Translations under genes and position numbers: made by a program
NCBI GenBank assembly: GCA_023389575.1
Contig: JAEWEG010000026.1
Location: 1 to 22,049, forward strand
Length of the DNA: 22,049 nt
Direction: 5' to 3'
From: Chloroflexota bacterium
GTDB taxonomy: Bacteria > Chloroflexota > Chloroflexia > Thermomicrobiales > UBA6265
Notes under the pieces: generated by a model
Seen by the model: only the letters and a program-made list of their open reading frames with translations
What the model was told of the DNA's origin: nothing
Databases searched by the model: none
Shown here: one piece after another, positions 14,354-21,831 of the stretch
How the letters are laid out: every line of letters begins with the position of its first letter
How positions within the stretch are numbered: the stretch's first letter is position 1

Positions 14354-14734
14354 ATGGCGAAATCAAGCAGTCATCGGGGTGCGTTCATCTTCGGATCGGT
14401 GCTGGGCGGCGCGGTTGGCGCCGCGGCCGCGCTGTGGAACACACCGCAATCCGGCCAGGAACTCCGGCAAATGCTGGGCCTGGAACGCGACCCGGCCCCG
14501 GCGACGGCCGTCGCCCCCGGATCGAACGTTCCGGGCGGCGGCCTGGGGGACAAGGCACTTGGGTTGCTGGAACAGGCGACCGCCCCCCTGGTGGGCGTGA
14601 AGCTTGGCCAGACGGCGAACAACAGCCAACCAGGTATGGGCGTCCCAACGCGGCCCACGCAGCCGGTGACCCCACCGGTTGGCGTGGCGACGAGCGGCGG
14701 AGCGACCGAACCGGTGGCGCCGGAAGGCGTGTAG
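14354..14734 (+). CDS. YtxH-like small membrane protein with Pro/Gly/Thr-rich tail
   Basis: The ATG at 14354 has GGAG six bases upstream; the frame is open far upstream only because of antisense overlap with the methyltransferase. The 126-aa product has a Gly/Ala-rich membrane segment near the N-terminus (about 9-28, 'GAFIFGSVLGGAVGAAAALW'). The YtxH-type continuation NTPQSGQELRQML follows, where the family usually has 'APKSGKETR'. The rest is low-complexity, rich in Pro, Gly, Thr and Val. YtxH proteins are small envelope or stress-associated proteins of unclear role. It is followed after 64 bases by a shorter protein of the same type, probably in one transcript ending at the terminator at 14981. 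Confidence 0.7.
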   Translation: MAKSSSHRGAFIFGSVLGGAVGAAAALWNTPQSGQELRQMLGLERDPAPATAVAPGSNVPGGGLGDKALGLLEQATAPLVGVKLGQTANNSQPGMGVPTRPTQPVTPPVGVATSGGATEPVAPEGV

Positions 14735-14798
14735 TACGTGGGAACCGCGCGGTCCAGCCTTTTGGGCCGCGCTGAACCTGACGAAAGGAACGGGACAC

Positions 14799-14957
14799 AT
14801 GTTTGGTAACGCACGAACCGCGGTGAAGTTCTTCGTTTATGGCCTGGTGATTGGACTCCTGTTCGCGCCGCGATCGGGCGATGAGACCCGCAAGGAAGTC
14901 ATCAACTGGGCGTCGGACGCGCTGAAGGGCCTGATGGGCGGATCGTCCAACGGGTAA
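14799..14957 (+). CDS. short YtxH-like membrane protein, 52 aa
   Basis: The ATG at 14799 has AAAGGA nine bases upstream. The product starts with a basic stretch and one membrane helix (about 8-22, 'VKFFVYGLVIGLLF'), followed by the YtxH hallmark APRSGDETRKEVINWASDAL and a short Gly/Ser tail. It is closer to the family consensus than the 126-aa neighbour. Duplication of YtxH-type genes in tandem is common. Role unknown; it is expected in the cytoplasmic membrane. Confidence 0.8.
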   Translation: MFGNARTAVKFFVYGLVIGLLFAPRSGDETRKEVINWASDALKGLMGGSSNG

Positions 14958-14980
14958 CGCCATTCGCTCTTGTTGGCACG

Positions 14981-15017
14981 CCCCCGGCGACTGGAGTTTC
15001 CAGTCGCCGGGGGTTTT
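14981..15017 (+). terminator. intrinsic terminator after the YtxH-like pair
   Basis: A perfect 15-bp stem (14981-14995 with 14999-15013, loop GTT) is followed by TTTTCTCG. It is placed 24 bases after the stop at 14957. Confidence 0.93.
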
Positions 15018-15051
15018 CTCGTCACCCGAGCAACGGTCTTTCCGATCTTCG

Positions 15052-15119
15052 CTCGTTACATGCACGATCGCCGGCTAATTGTAACGAGACCGGTGGCCTT
15101 GGCTCGTAACGTTGAGAGC
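15052..15119. promoter_or_regulatory. cluster of inverted CTCGTTAC-type repeats
   Basis: CTCGTTACA (15052-15060) and its exact complement TGTAACGAG (15080-15088) are separated by 19 bases. A third related copy, CTCGTAACG, begins at 15103 and is itself the left side of a dyad GCTC-GT-AACGTT-GA-GAGC (15102-15119). It lies between a terminator and the gene at 15227, an arrangement expected of an operator. The bound regulator is unknown. Confidence 0.45.
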
Positions 15120-15226
15120 TAACCAGGCTCAGCGCAAGCCATTTCAAGCCACTCCGATGGGCGGGCGCAAACCGTCGTCATCTCGCCGTGGCGCGTACAC
15201 TTCCCCTGCAAGAAGGAGTTGCCCCG

Positions 15227-15478
15227 ATGTCGAGCTTTTTCCGGCTTCAGGTCGATCTCGATGACCTCACCGACGCGATCTATGACTTCGTGATCGATCC
15301 CCTTCCCAGCCGTAACGAACGGCCAGTGATCCAGGAACTTAACGAGATCAACCACGACCTGGTGGACGTGCTGGACTGCATGGTGCTGGATGGCACCGAG
15401 GACCGGCAGGATGTCGCCGACTTCGTCCTGACCGTATTCGGGCCGAATGGCGCCGGACCAATCAAGCGGGAATCCTGA
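15227..15478 (+). CDS. small acidic hypothetical protein, 83 aa
   Basis: The ATG at 15227 follows AAGGAG by eight bases. The product is strongly acidic (many Asp and Glu), with no signal peptide or membrane helix. It begins MSSFFRLQVDLDDLTDAIYDFVIDPLP and contains an alternating helical stretch with 'ELNEINHDLVDVLDCMV'. I do not recognise the family. It lies 25 bases upstream of the RNA methyltransferase gene and in the same direction, so it is probably the first gene of that operon and downstream of the inverted-repeat cluster. Confidence 0.7.
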   Translation: MSSFFRLQVDLDDLTDAIYDFVIDPLPSRNERPVIQELNEINHDLVDVLDCMVLDGTEDRQDVADFVLTVFGPNGAGPIKRES

Positions 15479-15503
15479 CCGGATCAGGGGAGAGGTGAAG
15501 GGC

Positions 15504-16532
15504 ATGAGCGGGGCACGGCTGCTGTTTTCGGCCGCGGAAGACTATCTGGACGCGGCGACCGGTGAACTGGGCGGCCTGTTTCCCGACGCCACCTTTGGCG
15601 AACTGGGCCCCGACCTGGGCTGGATCGAGGCCGAGGGCCTGTCGATCAACGACCTCGCCACCGCCTGTCGCACGGAGCCGTCGATCTTCGTTCGCCACCT
15701 GATGCGGGAAATCGGGTGGATCCCAGCCGAAACCGCCCAATCTCTGGAGGATGTGGTCGCCATCGCGATCGGCGCGTGGACCCAGCTCCCCGTCCGATCC
15801 GACGTGGCCTTGCAGGTCTGGGCATCCGGCGAGGTGCCCCTCCCCTACAGGACCGACGAACTGCGACGCGCGGTGGCGGAAGCGCTCAGTGACCGGGGCA
15901 TCGCGGTGGAGCGAGCCGGGCAGGAGCAGGTGCTCGGCATGGCCGTCACCAGCGAGGGCATCAGCCTCGGCCTCAACGGCCTGGCGAGCGGGCTTAGCGA
16001 CTGGCCGGGTGGGCGCGTGCGACTGGCCCGTCCGAAAGAGCAAATCTCCCGCTCGGAATTCAAGCTGGAGGAACTCTTCCGCGTCCAGGACCTTGACCTG
16101 CCCCAGGGCGGCGTGGCGATCGACCTTGGCGCCAGCCCCGGCGGCTGGACGCGCATCCTGCGGCAACGTGGGTTCACGGTGTGGGCGGTGGACCCGGGCA
16201 AACTCGATCCTCGCCTGGCGAACGATTCCGGCATCAACCACGTGAAGATGACCGCCGGCCCCTTCCTGCGCATGACCGACGTGGAAGCCGACCTGGTGGT
16301 CAACGACATGCGGATGGACCCCGACCTCTCGACCAGGACGATGCTGGACGCCGCGATCCGGCTGAGACCGGGCGGAATGATGATCCAGACGCTGAAGGTC
16401 ACGCCGCACAATACCCTGCGCACGGTCCAGCATGCCCTCGACAACCTGAAACCCGAATACGACATCGTGTGGGTTGGCCAGTTGCATCACAACCGCAACG
16501 AAGTCACCGTGGTCGGCAAGCGACGTCCATGA
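15504..16532 (+). CDS. RlmM/FtsJ-like RNA 2'-O-methyltransferase
   Basis: The ATG at 15504 follows GGAGAGG by about eight bases. The 342-aa product has an N-terminal region of about 170 residues without a clear motif (the position of a THUMP-like RNA-binding domain in RlmM) and a C-terminal FtsJ-type Rossmann domain. The SAM-binding motif is DLGASPGGWT at 207-216. The K-D-K-E catalytic set of 2'-O-methyltransferases is present: Lys187 (SRSEFKLEE), Asp268 (VVNDMRMDP), Lys298 (IQTLKVTP) and Glu333 (HHNRNEVTVV). RlmM modifies 23S rRNA, but assignment to the exact nucleotide is not possible. Its stop overlaps the next gene's start in ATGA, so the two are translated as a coupled pair. Confidence 0.8.
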   Translation: MSGARLLFSAAEDYLDAATGELGGLFPDATFGELGPDLGWIEAEGLSINDLATACRTEPSIFVRHLMREIGWIPAETAQSLEDVVAIAIGAWTQLPVRSDVALQVWASGEVPLPYRTDELRRAVAEALSDRGIAVERAGQEQVLGMAVTSEGISLGLNGLASGLSDWPGGRVRLARPKEQISRSEFKLEELFRVQDLDLPQGGVAIDLGASPGGWTRILRQRGFTVWAVDPGKLDPRLANDSGINHVKMTAGPFLRMTDVEADLVVNDMRMDPDLSTRTMLDAAIRLRPGGMMIQTLKVTPHNTLRTVQHALDNLKPEYDIVWVGQLHHNRNEVTVVGKRRP

Positions 16533-17353
16533 CCCGGATCGACATCGACGCGGTCAGCGACATCGTGCGCGAAGCCACCGCGACCGCGATCCTCCCGCAT
16601 TTCCAGTCGCTGAGCGAGCACGACATCGACGAGAAATCGCCCGGGGAAACGGTCACCATCGCCGACCGACAGGCCGAGGACGTGATAACAACGAGGCTGG
16701 CGGAGCTTCTGCCCGGCGTTCCAGTTGTCGGAGAGGAAGCCGTCGCCAGCGACCCGGACCTGATGGACGCACTCCGCACCGAGCCGCTGGCGTGGCTGGT
16801 GGATCCGCTCGATGGCACCTCGAACTTCGCGCGGGGCGAGCCACACTGGGCGACGCTGGTTGCACTCGTCAAGAACGGCGAAACCGTAATTTCCTGGACC
16901 TACCGGCACGGTGACCAGGGTATGTACGTGGCCGAACTCGGCTCGGGCGCCTGGCGAAACGGTGAGCGGCTTTCGACGGACACCAGCCGAACCGCGATCC
17001 AGGATCTGCGCGGGGCGGTGCTGACCCGGTTTCTGACACCAGAGGAACGCGAGATGATGCAGCCCCGGCTGGGGCGCTTCGCGCAGGTGACGGCGGGATT
17101 CTCCTGCGCCGGGTACGAGTATCCAGCCATCGTGGAGGGCGAGCAGGAGTTCGCCCTGTTCCAGCGCCTGATGCCGTGGGACCATGCGGCTGGCTGCCTG
17201 CTCCTCACCGAGGCCGGGGGCGTCGCCCAGCACCCGGATGGCACGCCATTCCGACCCGACCACGCCAACCGGCGCGGCCTGCTGCTGGCGAACTCGCCAG
17301 ACGTCTGGTGTTCGGTGCGAACCACCCTCTATGGAGACACCGGCGCGTCGTGA
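16529..17353 (+). CDS. inositol monophosphatase family phosphatase
   Basis: The ATG at 16529 overlaps the upstream stop by four bases. The 274-aa product has the three metal-binding motifs of this Mg2+-dependent phosphatase family: GEE at 68-70, DPLDGTSNF at 92-100 and WDHAAG at 217-222, giving metal ligands Glu69 or Glu70, Asp92, Asp95 and Asp218. Members hydrolyse inositol phosphates, histidinol phosphate, fructose 1,6-bisphosphate or 3'-phosphoadenosine 5'-phosphate (CysQ type). The motifs do not tell which. Coupling to an RNA methyltransferase does not point to a pathway by itself. No terminator is seen directly after it. Confidence 0.9.
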   Translation: MTRIDIDAVSDIVREATATAILPHFQSLSEHDIDEKSPGETVTIADRQAEDVITTRLAELLPGVPVVGEEAVASDPDLMDALRTEPLAWLVDPLDGTSNFARGEPHWATLVALVKNGETVISWTYRHGDQGMYVAELGSGAWRNGERLSTDTSRTAIQDLRGAVLTRFLTPEEREMMQPRLGRFAQVTAGFSCAGYEYPAIVEGEQEFALFQRLMPWDHAAGCLLLTEAGGVAQHPDGTPFRPDHANRRGLLLANSPDVWCSVRTTLYGDTGAS

Positions 17354-17446
17354 CGCCCCTCGCCTCGCCCAGCGAGCGCGGCACCCTTTCCCCCAGGCGC
17401 CAGGCCACCGGCGCACTTTCCCCATGACACCTCGCGATCTCTCTCC

Positions 17447-17485
17447 TTGACGATGCGCCACCGAGCGATTGACGTTGCCTTGACG
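17447..17485 (+). promoter_or_regulatory. three TTGACG direct repeats upstream of the large surface protein
   Basis: TTGACG occurs at 17447-17452, 17469-17474 and 17480-17485, with start-to-start distances of 22 and 11 bp, that is on one face of the helix. They could be an activator-type site or contain the -35 element, but no convincing -10 at 16-18 bases was found. A short GCCTGG/CCAGGC hairpin (17510-17526) follows in the leader. Confidence 0.4.
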
Positions 17486-17609
17486 GCTCCTTCGTAAGGT
17501 GCCCGTGGCGCCTGGAACGACCAGGCTCCCCGCACCATGGAGCGGCCTGTGTGTTCGCCGGGCATCTCCTCCCGTGCCATCCAGATTCACCATTTCGAGG
17601 AGATGTCCC

Positions 17610-20600
17610 ATGTTCGCCGCGTCCAGTCGCGGGCGCCGGATTCCGGCCGCCCTGCATGTCTTCGTCATCGCCATGCTGGCATTGACGCTGATCGGGCCAA
17701 TCATCACACCGCTCATCGCGGAGGCCGCCCAGTCACCAGCACAGGTGGATGATCCCACCGCCGTCGAAAGCGAGCCTTCCACCGCCGAGCAACCGCCTCC
17801 GCCAGCGACGGATGAGGTCGAACCAGTGGCGGAACCGACCACGGCCCCCGCTGTCCAGCAGACCGACGAGCCGCTCACCAATCCAGCGACCGGACCGGAT
17901 CCCGAAACCGTCGTTGACGAAACCGCCACCGTTCCCGGTGTCGAACCGGAAAACGAGGCTCCAGGCGACGAGCCGTCCACGGATCCAACCACCTCCCCGG
18001 ATGGCGCGGACGAGACTGACCCGTCAGGAGAGCCAGCCACCGAACCGGCCGATGAGCCCCTCGTTGGACCCGGCACCCCAACCACCGGAGACCTCGACCC
18101 GGAGGCGGAAACACTGGAAACCGCGGCCGACGATGATTTGGCCACGACCGCCACGATGCGATTCACGAATGTGCGGACAATTGGCCCCTCGGACTGCAGG
18201 TCGGAAAGCACGGCCTTCATCGACCTGACGGTGGAAAATGCTGACCCTACCTTTCTGGGTGTGCATATCTTCCTCCTGGCAACCAGCAACCTGACAAACG
18301 AGACGACCATCATTGGCACCACGACCGTCGACGCATCCCTGGGAAGCGGCAAATATTTCCAACCGATCTCGGGGGACTTCGGTCCAAATTTCAGGAATTT
18401 CCGCGTGGAATTGTACCTGTTCGACGGCGAGAGCCAGGAACGGCAAGCACAAATCGTTCCCATTGGTGCGAACTGTGAGCAGGGAGGGCCTTCCCCTGAG
18501 AAGCCGCCGATGCGATTCACGGATGTGCTGGTGTCTGGCCCGGAGACATGCACGGCCACGAGCGAGGTCACGGTCGCGCTGACGGTGAACAATGTAGATC
18601 CCGCGGCCCAGGGCGTGGAGATACGCCTGGTGGCTACCAGAACCGCGCTAGGTGGCCCGGCGGTATTCCCGGCGTCGACCATCGATTCGTCTCGGGGGAA
18701 CGGGCGTTTCGCCACCTTGGTCCGGGGCAACTTCACAACTGAGTTCAAGGATTGGCGGGTGGAAGTACGCCTGTTCGACGGCGACGGCGCCACGCACCAG
18801 CAGCAGACTTTCACGGTCAATCCCAACTGCGTCCCCTCGTCCGAACCAACCGACCCTCTCACTCCATCGATGCGGTTCACCAATGTGCGAATGACGACGC
18901 CCAAGGCATGCAATCCTGGAAGCGTTGTCTTCGTCGATCTGACAGTGGAACATGCCGACCCGACATTCCGGGGCGTGGAAATACGGCTTCTTTCCAACAA
19001 CATCTTGACCAACACCGTCGTGGTTCATGACAACACCATCGTCGAAGCATCTCGGGGCAGCGGCAAGTACTTCCAACCGATCACGGGCAACTTCGCCGGC
19101 GAGTTCGAGGATTTCCGACTGGAGCTTCGCCTGGTTGATGGCGATGGCAAGAACCGGCAGGTGCAGGTTGTTTCCGTGGACCACGGTTGTGAGGCGGAGC
19201 AACCTCTCCCGCAGCCCATGCGATTCACGAGTGTGTTTGTTATCGGCCCGGACACCTGCACCGCGGCCAGCAGCGTCCGGGTCAATCTATCGATCAACGA
19301 TGTGGACTCAACATTCCAGGGCGTGGAGATAAGGCTTCTGGCCACCAGCACCGAGACGAACGAACTGGTCGTGCTGGGGGATCCGGCAACTATCGAGCCT
19401 ACCCGGAACGGTTCCTTCGACAGGTTCCTGCCGGGCAACTTCACTCCAGAGTTTGCAAATTGGACGATCGACATACGCTTGCTCAACGGCGAAGGGGCAG
19501 TTCACCAACAACAGTCGTTCCTGGTCAAGACCACCTGCACCCCGCCAGCGGAACCACCCCCGCCACCACCTCCGCCAATGCGGTTCTCGGATGCGCGCGC
19601 CATTGGCCCCGTGGACTGCACGACGGAAAGCACCGTGTTCGTCGGGCTCACGATTCAAAACGCCGATCCGACATTCCGAGGCGTGCAGATCCTCCTCATG
19701 GCAACCAGCGTCTCGTCAAACGAGACGACACTCCTTGGCAGCGCCGTGGTCGAAGCATCGCGGGGCAACGGCAAGTTCATCCAGCCGGTCACGGGCGACT
19801 TCGGCGTCACCTTCACAGACTTCCGGTTAGAAATGAACCTGCTCGACAATGCCGGCACAAACCATCAGACCCAGCTTGTCAAGATCCAGCCGGACTGTGA
19901 TGCGGAGCAACCTACCCCGCCGCCGATGCGGTTCACGAATGTGTTTGTGATCGGTCCGGACACCTGCGCCTCGGACGCGCTCTTTCGAGTCGTCCTGACC
20001 GTCAACGACGTCGACCCCACGTTCCAGGGGATCGAGATACGACTTCTGGCCACCAGAACCGCGGACGGCCGGCAGTTGATTCTCTCCGAGACAGGCATCG
20101 ATCCATCGCGCGGCAATGGCCCGTTCTCCTCTTCCCTGCGGGGCAACTTCACCACGGAGTTCTCGAATTGGCGGGTTCAGGTGATCCTGTTCGGCGAATC
20201 GTCGATCGCCCAGGAGCAGACGTTCCCGGTCGAGCTCGGTTGCACCCCAACGGAACCATCACCGCCGCCGATGGAATTCTCCGACGTGGTGATAACGGAC
20301 CCGGACACATGCACCGAGACGAGCTCGGTGGATGTCCAGCTGACGGTCCAAAACGCCGACCCATTCTTCAGCGGCGTGCAGGTGGGTATCGTGGCCACCA
20401 GCGTGGAAGACAACCTGCCAAGGTCTTTTGCGCCATCGATCATCGAGGCGTCTCGCGGAAACGGCACGTTCACCGAATCCATCCGCGGGAACTTCACCGC
20501 CGAATTCACGGATTGGCGAGTGCAACTGACCCTGTTCGACGAAGACGGCCGAAGTCACCAGCAACAAACCATTCAAATCCAGACCGATTGCCCAGCCACA

Positions 20601-21536
20601 CCCCCAATAGACGAACCCACCGAGGAACCCACTGAGCAACCGACTGAAGAACCGACTGAGGCGCCAACGGAAGAGCCCACCGAACAGCCAACTGAGATAG
20701 CGACTGAGGCGCCAACGGAAGCACCTACCGAGATACCAACTGAAGAGCCGACGGCGGAGCCCACAGACGTTCCGACCGAAGAGCCAACCGAGGTTTCAAC
20801 GGAAGCTCCGACTGAACAGCCCACCGAGATCCCGACCGAGGAACCCACGGAAGAGCCAACTGAAGCTCCGACGGAGATTCCTACTGAACTCCCAACAGAG
20901 GAGCCCACTGAAGTTCCAACAGAGGAACCGACCCAGGCAGTGCCAACCGAACAACCAACGGAGATCCCAACGGAAAGCCCGACCGAAGAACCAACTGAGC
21001 AACCCACGGAAGCGCCGATTGAGGAGCCGACGGAAGCGCCGACCGAAGTCCCCACGGAAGAACCGACGGAAGCACCTATTGAGGCCCCAACTGAAGAGCC
21101 CACTGAGCAACCCACTGAGATTCCGACTGAGGAGCCAACGGAAGCCCCAATCGAAACTCCGACCGAGGCACCGACCGAGGAACCTGTCGAAGAGATCCCA
21201 ACCGAGGAAGCGCCCATCGAGGAGCCAGTCGAGGATCTCCCGGCCACGGAGGCTCCCGGCGCGATCCAGCCGGTCGACGATGTCGACAATCTCCCGTCCT
21301 CTCCGGTAGCTGTTCCCTTCCAGCGCCTCGCGGATGAGGTCGCCACCCCGGAACCAGATGACACCATTCAGGTGAACGCCCTCCCGGTGGCCGGGGCGGG
21401 CACCGGCCACGGCGATCGGACAGCCATCCTGCTGGCGGCTGTCGCAAGCTCGATCGTGCTCGGGTTCATCTCGATCACGGTGCGCCACGGTGGCATGAGA
21501 GGTCGCCAGGTCCACTCCCCCATCGATCCGTCCTGA
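17610..21536 (+). CDS. large cell-surface repeat protein with Thr-Glu-Pro stalk and C-terminal anchor
   Basis: The ATG at 17610 follows GAGGAG by seven bases; the frame opens earlier but without a ribosome site. The 1308-aa product has a signal or anchor helix (about 11-36). An acidic Pro/Thr-rich linker (about 40-180) follows. Seven homologous domains of 115-120 residues begin with M(R/E)F at residues 183, 301, 421, 537, 657, 773 and 888. Then comes a stalk of about 48 four-residue E-x-P-T units (about 1001-1193). At the end are L-P-V-A-G at 1258-1262, a membrane helix (about 1272-1291) and a basic tail RHGGMRGR. Each domain has exactly two cysteines, near its start and end, and none occur elsewhere, which suggests one disulfide per domain. 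The layout is that of an adhesin or surface-display protein. A sortase-type signal is possible, although the motif is non-canonical and no sortase is in the window. Confidence 0.85.
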   Translation: MFAASSRGRRIPAALHVFVIAMLALTLIGPIITPLIAEAAQSPAQVDDPTAVESEPSTAEQPPPPATDEVEPVAEPTTAPAVQQTDEPLTNPATGPDPETVVDETATVPGVEPENEAPGDEPSTDPTTSPDGADETDPSGEPATEPADEPLVGPGTPTTGDLDPEAETLETAADDDLATTATMRFTNVRTIGPSDCRSESTAFIDLTVENADPTFLGVHIFLLATSNLTNETTIIGTTTVDASLGSGKYFQPISGDFGPNFRNFRVELYLFDGESQERQAQIVPIGANCEQGGPSPEKPPMRFTDVLVSGPETCTATSEVTVALTVNNVDPAAQGVEIRLVATRTALGGPAVFPASTIDSSRGNGRFATLVRGNFTTEFKDWRVEVRLFDGDGATHQQQTFTVNPNCVPSSEPTDPLTPSMRFTNVRMTTPKACNPGSVVFVDLTVEHADPTFRGVEIRLLSNNILTNTVVVHDNTIVEASRGSGKYFQPITGNFAGEFEDFRLELRLVDGDGKNRQVQVVSVDHGCEAEQPLPQPMRFTSVFVIGPDTCTAASSVRVNLSINDVDSTFQGVEIRLLATSTETNELVVLGDPATIEPTRNGSFDRFLPGNFTPEFANWTIDIRLLNGEGAVHQQQSFLVKTTCTPPAEPPPPPPPPMRFSDARAIGPVDCTTESTVFVGLTIQNADPTFRGVQILLMATSVSSNETTLLGSAVVEASRGNGKFIQPVTGDFGVTFTDFRLEMNLLDNAGTNHQTQLVKIQPDCDAEQPTPPPMRFTNVFVIGPDTCASDALFRVVLTVNDVDPTFQGIEIRLLATRTADGRQLILSETGIDPSRGNGPFSSSLRGNFTTEFSNWRVQVILFGESSIAQEQTFPVELGCTPTEPSPPPMEFSDVVITDPDTCTETSSVDVQLTVQNADPFFSGVQVGIVATSVEDNLPRSFAPSIIEASRGNGTFTESIRGNFTAEFTDWRVQLTLFDEDGRSHQQQTIQIQTDCPATPPIDEPTEEPTEQPTEEPTEAPTEEPTEQPTEIATEAPTEAPTEIPTEEPTAEPTDVPTEEPTEVSTEAPTEQPTEIPTEEPTEEPTEAPTEIPTELPTEEPTEVPTEEPTQAVPTEQPTEIPTESPTEEPTEQPTEAPIEEPTEAPTEVPTEEPTEAPIEAPTEEPTEQPTEIPTEEPTEAPIETPTEAPTEEPVEEIPTEEAPIEEPVEDLPATEAPGAIQPVDDVDNLPSSPVAVPFQRLADEVATPEPDDTIQVNALPVAGAGTGHGDRTAILLAAVASSIVLGFISITVRHGGMRGRQVHSPIDPS
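18156..20598 (+). repeat. seven tandem approximately 350-bp domain repeats
   Basis: Repeats start at 18156, 18510, 18870, 19218, 19578, 19926 and 20271 (spacing 345-360 bp). Repeats 1, 3 and 5 share a K(Y/F)xQP(I/V)(S/T)G(D/N)F block and (D/N)FR(L/V)E. Repeats 2, 4 and 6 share (R/P)GNFTxEFxxW, as does the second half of repeat 7. This gives an alternating A-B-A-B-A-B-B' order, so the unit that was duplicated was probably a two-domain block. Confidence 0.85.
20613..21188 (+). repeat. 12-bp-period coding repeat (Thr-Glu-x-Pro stalk)
   Basis: About 48 units of E/Q/A/I/V-P-T-E span 576 bases, with one single-residue phase slip near PTQAVPTEQ. The Pro and Thr codons vary freely among synonyms, so the protein pattern is kept while the DNA is not an exact repeat. 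It encodes an extended acidic stalk. Confidence 0.9.
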
Positions 21537-21565
21537 CCGGCCGCCCATCGCGGCGCGCCATCCCC

Positions 21566-21639
21566 CAGCACCCACTTCCCCACCGGCATGTTCGGCGAGG
21601 AAGTGGGTGCTGAAGGCATCTACGCTCGCTTCGGCGAGC
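21566..21639. terminator. two hairpins after the surface protein gene
   Basis: CAGCACCCACTTCC (21566-21579) pairs perfectly with 21599-21612 around a 19-base loop. GCTCGC (21624-21629) pairs with GCGAGC (21634-21639) around a TTCG tetraloop, which is unusually stable in RNA. Neither is followed by a T-run. They begin 29 bases after the stop and probably end or protect the surface-protein mRNA. Confidence 0.5.
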
Positions 21640-21741
21640 TTCCAGACGCCGGATGTTAATCATCCTTACGTAAACCCTCGGCGGGGTGGGCCGCACCGCA
21701 CCTTTGGTCTCCCCCATCCCTCCAGTCGTGGCGGAAAGGGG

Positions 21742-21770
21742 TAGACATTCGCCATTCGACTGCCTAGGAT
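21742..21770 (+). promoter_or_regulatory. sigma-70-type promoter for the last gene
   Basis: TAGACA (21742-21747) and TAGGAT (21765-21770) are separated by exactly 17 bases, 61 bases upstream of the ATG at 21832. Confidence 0.6.
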
Positions 21771-21831
21771 GGGGCTTACATCACATAAGGGAGAGCGATT
21801 GCAGGGGACAACCACACGGAAGGAGACCCGT

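Noticed and set aside
16487..19015. Long open frame on the minus strand (842 codons)
   Set aside because: It lies antisense to the phosphatase and the N-terminal part of the surface protein, spans the intergenic gap, has no ribosome site, and reads as low-complexity Ser/Val/Gly text typical of an antisense of a Pro/Thr/Glu-rich gene.
20613..21188. Possible CRISPR array or satellite because of regular spacing
   Set aside because: The 12-bp period has no repeat-spacer structure, varies at synonymous positions and is entirely within a reading frame.
20573..21367. Minus-strand frame of repeated Gly-Ser-Ser-Val
   Set aside because: It is the mirror of the Thr-Glu-x-Pro stalk; the periodicity comes from the sense gene.
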